Source of the DNA: Colius striatus
Lineage: Eukaryota; Chordata; Aves; Coliiformes; Coliidae
DNA length: 64,000 nt
Reading direction: 5' to 3'
Assembly (NCBI RefSeq): GCF_028858725.1
Contig: NC_084776.1
Location: 1,054,001-1,118,000, forward strand
Shown: positions 49,001 through 55,000 of the stretch, piece after piece
How the letters are laid out: every line of letters starts with the position of its first letter
Numbering within the stretch: the stretch's first letter is position 1
The notes under the pieces: model-generated
Database searches by the model: none
The model's input: only the letters and a program-made list of their open reading frames with translations
Told to the model about the DNA's origin: nothing
Made by a program: the position numbers and the translations under genes

Positions 49001-52000
49001 TGTCATAGGAGCAGGAATGGTGGTCGACTGGGAACAAGAGACGGGGCTGCTGATGACGTCGGGAGACGTGCGGATAATCCGGATCTGGGACACGGACCGG
49101 GAGATGAAAGTGCAGGTACCATCTGCCCTTCAGCCCCTGCACCCCTCCCTCCACACAGCCAGTTACCTGGGCACAGCCACACACTGGTGTGTGAGAGCTG
49201 ACAGGTCGTGGGGCTGCTGCTTCCCGGCCTCAGAGTCCTGCTGTGTGCTCAGGGGGCAGCTTTCCTGGGGGCTGCTGCAGCTCCGGGCAGGGTGCAGGGT
49301 GCAGGGTGTAGGGTGCAGGGTGCAGCTCCGGGCAGGGTGTAGGGTGTAGGGTGCAGCTCCGGGCAGGGTGCAGGGTGCAGGGTGCAGGGTGCAGCTCTGG
49401 GCAGGGTGTAGGGTGTAGGGTGCAGGTCCAGGCAGGGTGCAGGGCTTGGGAAGGGGGATGCTGGAGAGCAGTGAGTGGAGTCAGCATGCTGGAGCCAACA
49501 GGGAGGCTGCTTTTAAAGCTTCTAGAAATGAATTACCATTGGATGGACATTAATTACAGCACTTTGGCCCTGCAATGCAGGAGAGTGAAGCCTGTGTTAA
49601 TCTGAATTACTTTCACATTGTTTTTCTATGTAAATTAGGGAACAGCAGCATTCAAGGGGTGAAAAGCCTCTGAGTTGTGATGATTCATTGGTTGGGCTCC
49701 ATCTTAAAGGTCTTTTCCAGCCACAATGATTCTGTGATAATGATTGCACTGGAAATATCTAAAAACATGTTTCTTTTATGATGGCAAAGACTGGTTGTGT
49801 TGAAATTCAAATGACTGAATCTCCCTGACTCAGTGACACTGGAAAAGTGAAACTCTGCACAAAGAGCAGGGATGCTGTGCAATCCCACCTCAGAAAGGTG
49901 CCTTCCACGCTTTGAACTCCAGCACTGTACCTCAGGGGGTAGCTGGAGGAGCCAGTGCTTCATTTTCACTTCTGCTGCTTGTTCCAGCTTCAAAGGCAGG
50001 CCCTGGGGTTGGGCAGCCCGAGCTGCTGAGCAGAGCCCCAGGGGCTGGTGCCTCTGGGCAGCAGCATCTGCGCTCAGCAGGGCTGGGGAAGGGGTTGGGA
50101 GGATGCACACGGCAGAAATGGGAGTGTGAGAGGAGCTACTGCAGCTGTGACAGGTCTGATGTGCCTCCTGCCTGGTACCCAGCTCCTTCAGTGCTCCTCA
50201 GCTTTGGCACCTGCTTTAATGGAAGGTGCTTTTCCTTGTAACAGGTGGAGGGATTATTCCAAGCAATCCTTTTGCTTATAGCAGGTAAAAGTACTTGAAG
50301 GGTGGGTGTGAGGATGGGGGGACGCTTTGTGGTGTGCTGCCCAGTGCCAGGACAAGGGGTGACGGGCACAGGCTGGAACACAAGTGTCACTTAAACCTAA
50401 AGAGAAAGTCCTTTGGTGCTGAGGGGAGGGAGCCCTGGCCCAGGCTGCCCAGGGAGTGTGTGGAGGCTCCTCAGGAGGTTCCCAACCCCATCTGAACATG
50501 TTCCTGTGCCCCCTGAGCCAGGGGAAGCTGCTGGAGCAGGGGCTGGGGCTGCAGCAGCTCTTTGGGTTGAACTGTGAGACTCATGGCTCAGACACACAGC
50601 AGTGACAGTGACCATCATCCACAGTCACCTCTCCCTTGTTTCTGGACACGTCCAGAGGGCCTGAAGGAAAACTCCACACCAAGAGTGTCGGTGTTGTGAG
50701 CGACGGGTGGGAGCCCTGCTTTGGTTTGGGGCTGACTTGCAGAAGGGGAGGAGGAGAACACAGGGTCCATCTGCTTTGGGGCCCTGCCTGTGGTGACTGG
50801 GGGACACATGATGGTCTCAGGCTGGGTGCTGTGTGCTCTGTGCCTAGGACATCCCCACGGGAGCCGACAGCTGCGTGACCAGCCTGTCCTGCGACTCCCA
50901 CCGCTCGCTGATCGTGGCGGGGCTGGGCGACGGCTCCATCCGCGTGTTCGACAGGAGGATGGCTCTGAGTGAATGGTAACTGCCCCTCCTCTGCCCCCTG
51001 CCCCCCTGCCCCCCTCACCTCTGCTGCTCCCCCCTTCAGAGCGTCTCTGTCGCCCCGCAGCCGCGTGATGACGTACCGGGAGCACACAGCCTGGGTGGTG
51101 AAGGCGTACCTGCAGAAGCATCCCGAAGGCAACATCATGAGCGTCAGGTGAAGGAGCTTTTGCTGCTGCAGCTGCATTCCCTTCTCTTGTCTGTGTAAAC
51201 TCTGCCTCTGGTGTTTCCAGAGCTGAGGGGGGAAGGCTCTCTGCTTTGGCATTTCCCTCAGCAGCTCGCTGCCGCTCCAGCCTCGGTGGGTTGAAGGCAA
51301 AAGGAAACGTGCAGCTTGCTGTGGAAGGCTGTTAGGGAGCTTTGGGAGTAAACAACAAGGAGTCTGCTGAAATCACCATCAGGAGGCGTGTGAGGGAGGA
51401 ACGGAGCGAAGCAGAAGCCTCAGCTAGCTACAGTACATCCTCTGGCTGTTGTTCCTATTGCCAGCGTCTCCACGGGGTCATTGGCAGAGAGAACACGAGG
51501 AGGAAGGGTGATGCTGCATCTGTTGGGCATATTGCTGTGCAGGATTACTTTGCTGTCTAGCAATTTTCTACACATAAATCCATTTCTGCTGCCTGGTAAA
51601 TACTGCAGAGAGAACAGCATATACTTATCTGGCCATTAAAGAGCAGCAGAATGGAATTGGTTGTCACAGAGCCACTGTGTGCACACAAAGGCTCGTTCTC
51701 TTGATTACAAAATGAAAATGAAACATGTTTTGCTGGGGTTCAGAACATTCCTGGGCTGGGGGATGGGCCAGCAGAAATGCATTGAGATTGTCAGAAAGGG
51801 GATTACGTGATGCAGCTGCCAGATTTGTCCAGCTCACATATTAGAGTTCCTAATCTTCCTTGCTGTAATCTCCTCCAGCAATCCCAGGGCTCAGGCCCCT
51901 GTGCTCGGCCAGCCCACGCCTGAGGGGTCGTTCTCCCCTCTCCTCATTTCCCTCCTTGGCACGTGGTGCCTTCTCTTGGGATTACAGAGGTATGAGCAAG

Positions 52001-55000
52001 TGTTGTGCTTTGAAAGGCAAGGGTGGTCTCACCCCAGAGGGACTCAGTTTGTTCAGAGGAGCTGCCTCACCCTCGGTGTCTCCCAGGTCACTCTCTTCTT
52101 CAGCTGACAAGATCCAAGGGACACAAATGCCGGGTTGGAGCGAGGTCTTGGCCACGACAGACCTGCACTTCCCTTTCAAAGCCTTTGCATGGCCTTCCAG
52201 GGCATTCAGAACCATTTTCAAGTCTTATGAAGGTTCAGAGCTTTAAATGACTTTCCTGTGTATTTGATCTCTCTCAAACAACATTTCCATGTAGTCCTTA
52301 GGATCTAAACCAACCTCCAGTTTAGTTTGTCTTCGGTTCAATCAGGTGACAGCTGGAGTTGCAGCTTCTTGTACAGTGAGATCCAGTGTGACAGCCTTCT
52401 GATCAGCACCAGCTGTGCCAGGGGTAGAGAAGCCAGAGGCAAGGTCCTTCTCAATGCCTCAGTGCTTCTGAGCTCTGTGAGGTGACTCAGTTGTGTGGCC
52501 ATCAGTGACAAGGGAGCAAATAACACCCCCAAAGTTGTGGGGCCTCTGCTGCTGCTGCCAGAGAATGAGACTGGATGGGCTGATTTTGAACTGAATTTGC
52601 CTTTTGAGAGCCTTTTGCCATCAGTCACTCAGCCCCTTGGAGCTCAGGGGAACTGATGTAGCACAGCACACTCTCCAGCCCTGTCCCCGGGCTGGGGAAG
52701 ATGGAGCCTCCTCACATCTGACAGACGTGGTTGTACCGAGCTTAACAGCAAGAAATGGTTTGTGTTGGCACGGTGCCTGATGTACTGAGCACAGAATCCT
52801 GTCGCTGCTGCTATTGCTTTCCCCACCTTCTCCTCCCTGGTGAGGTCATGAGTGGGATGAAGATGCCTCCTGAGCATTAGCAGGGTGTGTTGTGCCCAGC
52901 CCGTGGCTGCTTTGGACGGGGGGCACTCGTGTCTCTGCCCAGAGCCTGGGTGTAAGGGGTGGCACCAGCAGATCCCGTCTGCTCTGAGCTCTCCAACGCA
53001 GTTTCCTCCTGCAAAAAGGAGAAGGAACTTGGGTGTGACACACGGCTCAGTGTATTGAGTGTGAGAGGAGGGAAGGCTCCTCTCCTCAGCAGGGAGCTGG
53101 GAGTAAGGATGGATCCCTGCTGAGAGCAGAGGCAGAGCTTCACAGCAGCGTGTGCCTCGTGCGTGGCACCGCGTGCGAGTGGGATGAGTGGGAGTTGAGC
53201 TGTGCTGAGTTGAAGGCAGGGCTGTGAGCTTTCTCCGTGGCAGTGTTGTGCTGGAGGTGATGCCAGGGCCGATGCCAGGGCTCTGGGCTCTGCCTTGGGC
53301 TCAGCCTGACCGTGTCCTGCTCCTGTGCCCGCAGCGTCAACGGCGACGTGCGCTTCTTCGACCCGCGCATGCCCGAGTCCATGAAGGTGCTTCAGATAGT
53401 CAAGGGGCTGACGGCCCTCGACATCCACCCACAGGCCAACCTCTTTGCATGGTGAGTGTCAGCTTCATCTCCTGCATGCCTGGCGTGGCCAGAGGGCACA
53501 GTTGGCCTCTGCAGACGTCGTTCATGGCGTTGGGTTGGGTTGTTTTATCCTCACCACAAACACAGCAGCTGCTGTCCCACGTTGCAGCTCAGGATCTCCA
53601 CCCCTGGCATGTGGTAGTGAAGCCTCCACACTGCTGGTTTGCCAAGGGTGTGGGGTCTCACACTGCTGTGTCAGATCCTGTTCCAAGTCAGCAGGTGTGG
53701 GTTTGGGCTCTGGGTGAGGACCAACAATGCTCCACAGCCACATACCCTAGAGGTGGTTGGGAGATGCACTTCCAGTGTGTGTTTGCATCAACTCCTCGTG
53801 TTTTCCTGTCTCAATGTCAGAGGTAACTGTGCTTAAAGGCCTTATGGAAACCTTTCTGCACTGGGCTTCCTTTGGACAGTTAAAGTCAGTGTCCCCACTT
53901 AGAGTTGCACACTAGTCCTGATCACCAGCTCACTCGACACAGCTGGGAGGGGGCTGGAGGCACCACTCCCGTTGCTACCACAGCCTTCTGTGTGACTCTG
54001 TTCTCTCACTTCCCTTCCAGTGGCTCCATGAATCAGTTCACTGCAATCTACAATGGGAACGGGGAGCTGATCAACAACATCAAATACTACGATGGTTTTA
54101 TGGGACAGAGAGTTGGAGCCATCAGCTGCCTGGCTTTCCACCCCCACTGGGTCTGTATTCTGTGTTGATGTTGCTCAGTTACTGCCTGTGCTGGCAGAGG
54201 GAGAGGCACAGGGGCTCCTCCAGCACAGAGCTGCTCCCTCAGCCTGCTCTTGGGAGGCTGCTCCCAGCCCCAGCCCCTCAGTGCCCATCCTGCACATCAT
54301 TCCAGGCCAATGGTGCTGTGGGGCTGCTGAGGCTGGAACAGGGCTCTGCTACATGAGCACTCGCTGCAGCAACCTGACAGGGTTGGAGTAGATGGGGGTC
54401 AGTCTCTTCTTCCAAGTAATGAGTGATGGGACAAGAGGAAATGGGCTCCAGTTGCCCCAGGGCAGGTTGAGGTTGGAGCTGAGGCAGAACTGTTTCCCTG
54501 AGAGGGGTGTGAGCCCCTGTGCCAGGCTGCCCAGGGAGCTGGGGCAGTGCCCAGCCCTGGAGGGATCCCAAAGCCGTGGGGCTGAGGTGCTGAGGGCTGT
54601 GGGTCAGTGCTGGGACTGCAGCAGCTTCAAGTGCTTTAACCCAAAGGATTCTGTGACTCTCTGACTCCCTTTTTACATGCAGAGGGACTCAGTAGCCTGT
54701 TCCCACTCCTCCCCAGCACCCTGGGCGTGCAGCCTGCCTTCACTCCATCGTTCTCACCACAGAAGCTGTCTGAGGTGAATCTGCCTGGAGCAAATTTGCC
54801 AGGAGAGGTTCAGTCTCTCGCTTCCAGCACACAGAATTTTCTGTGCTTATGCATTGCCTCCTCTTTCCTTGCAGACAGTAGCCTCACCCTCGTGTCTCTG
54901 GGGCTGCTTCCACACCGCCTTATGTAAGGCTTCAGGCAGACAGCAGTGTGCAGTGGAGAGGCTGCACGTCAGAAAGAGGAGAGAGCTGCAGAAATTAAAG

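Larger units (their letters stand above)
38958..49008 (+). other. RPTOR: RPTOR intron 28, largest in the window
   Basis: A 10-kb intron. It holds a minus-strand CR1 (39525-39905), the second (GGAGA)n tract (40520-40646), a 16-bp tandem repeat (42437-42500) and a short 19-bp duplication near 42717-42760. Between about 43.0 and 49.0 kb I recognised no repeat or gene. Confidence 0.8.
49116..50847 (+). other. RPTOR: RPTOR intron 29
   Basis: A 1.7-kb intron rich in repeats: a G-rich heptamer minisatellite (49276-49445), a short CR1 tail (49690-49745) and a longer CR1 fragment (50290-50575). Confidence 0.85.

Noticed and set aside
50581..51300. 239-codon minus-strand open frame
   Set aside because: It is antisense to RPTOR exons 30 and 31 and their GC-rich introns; the coding signal is fully explained by the + strand.
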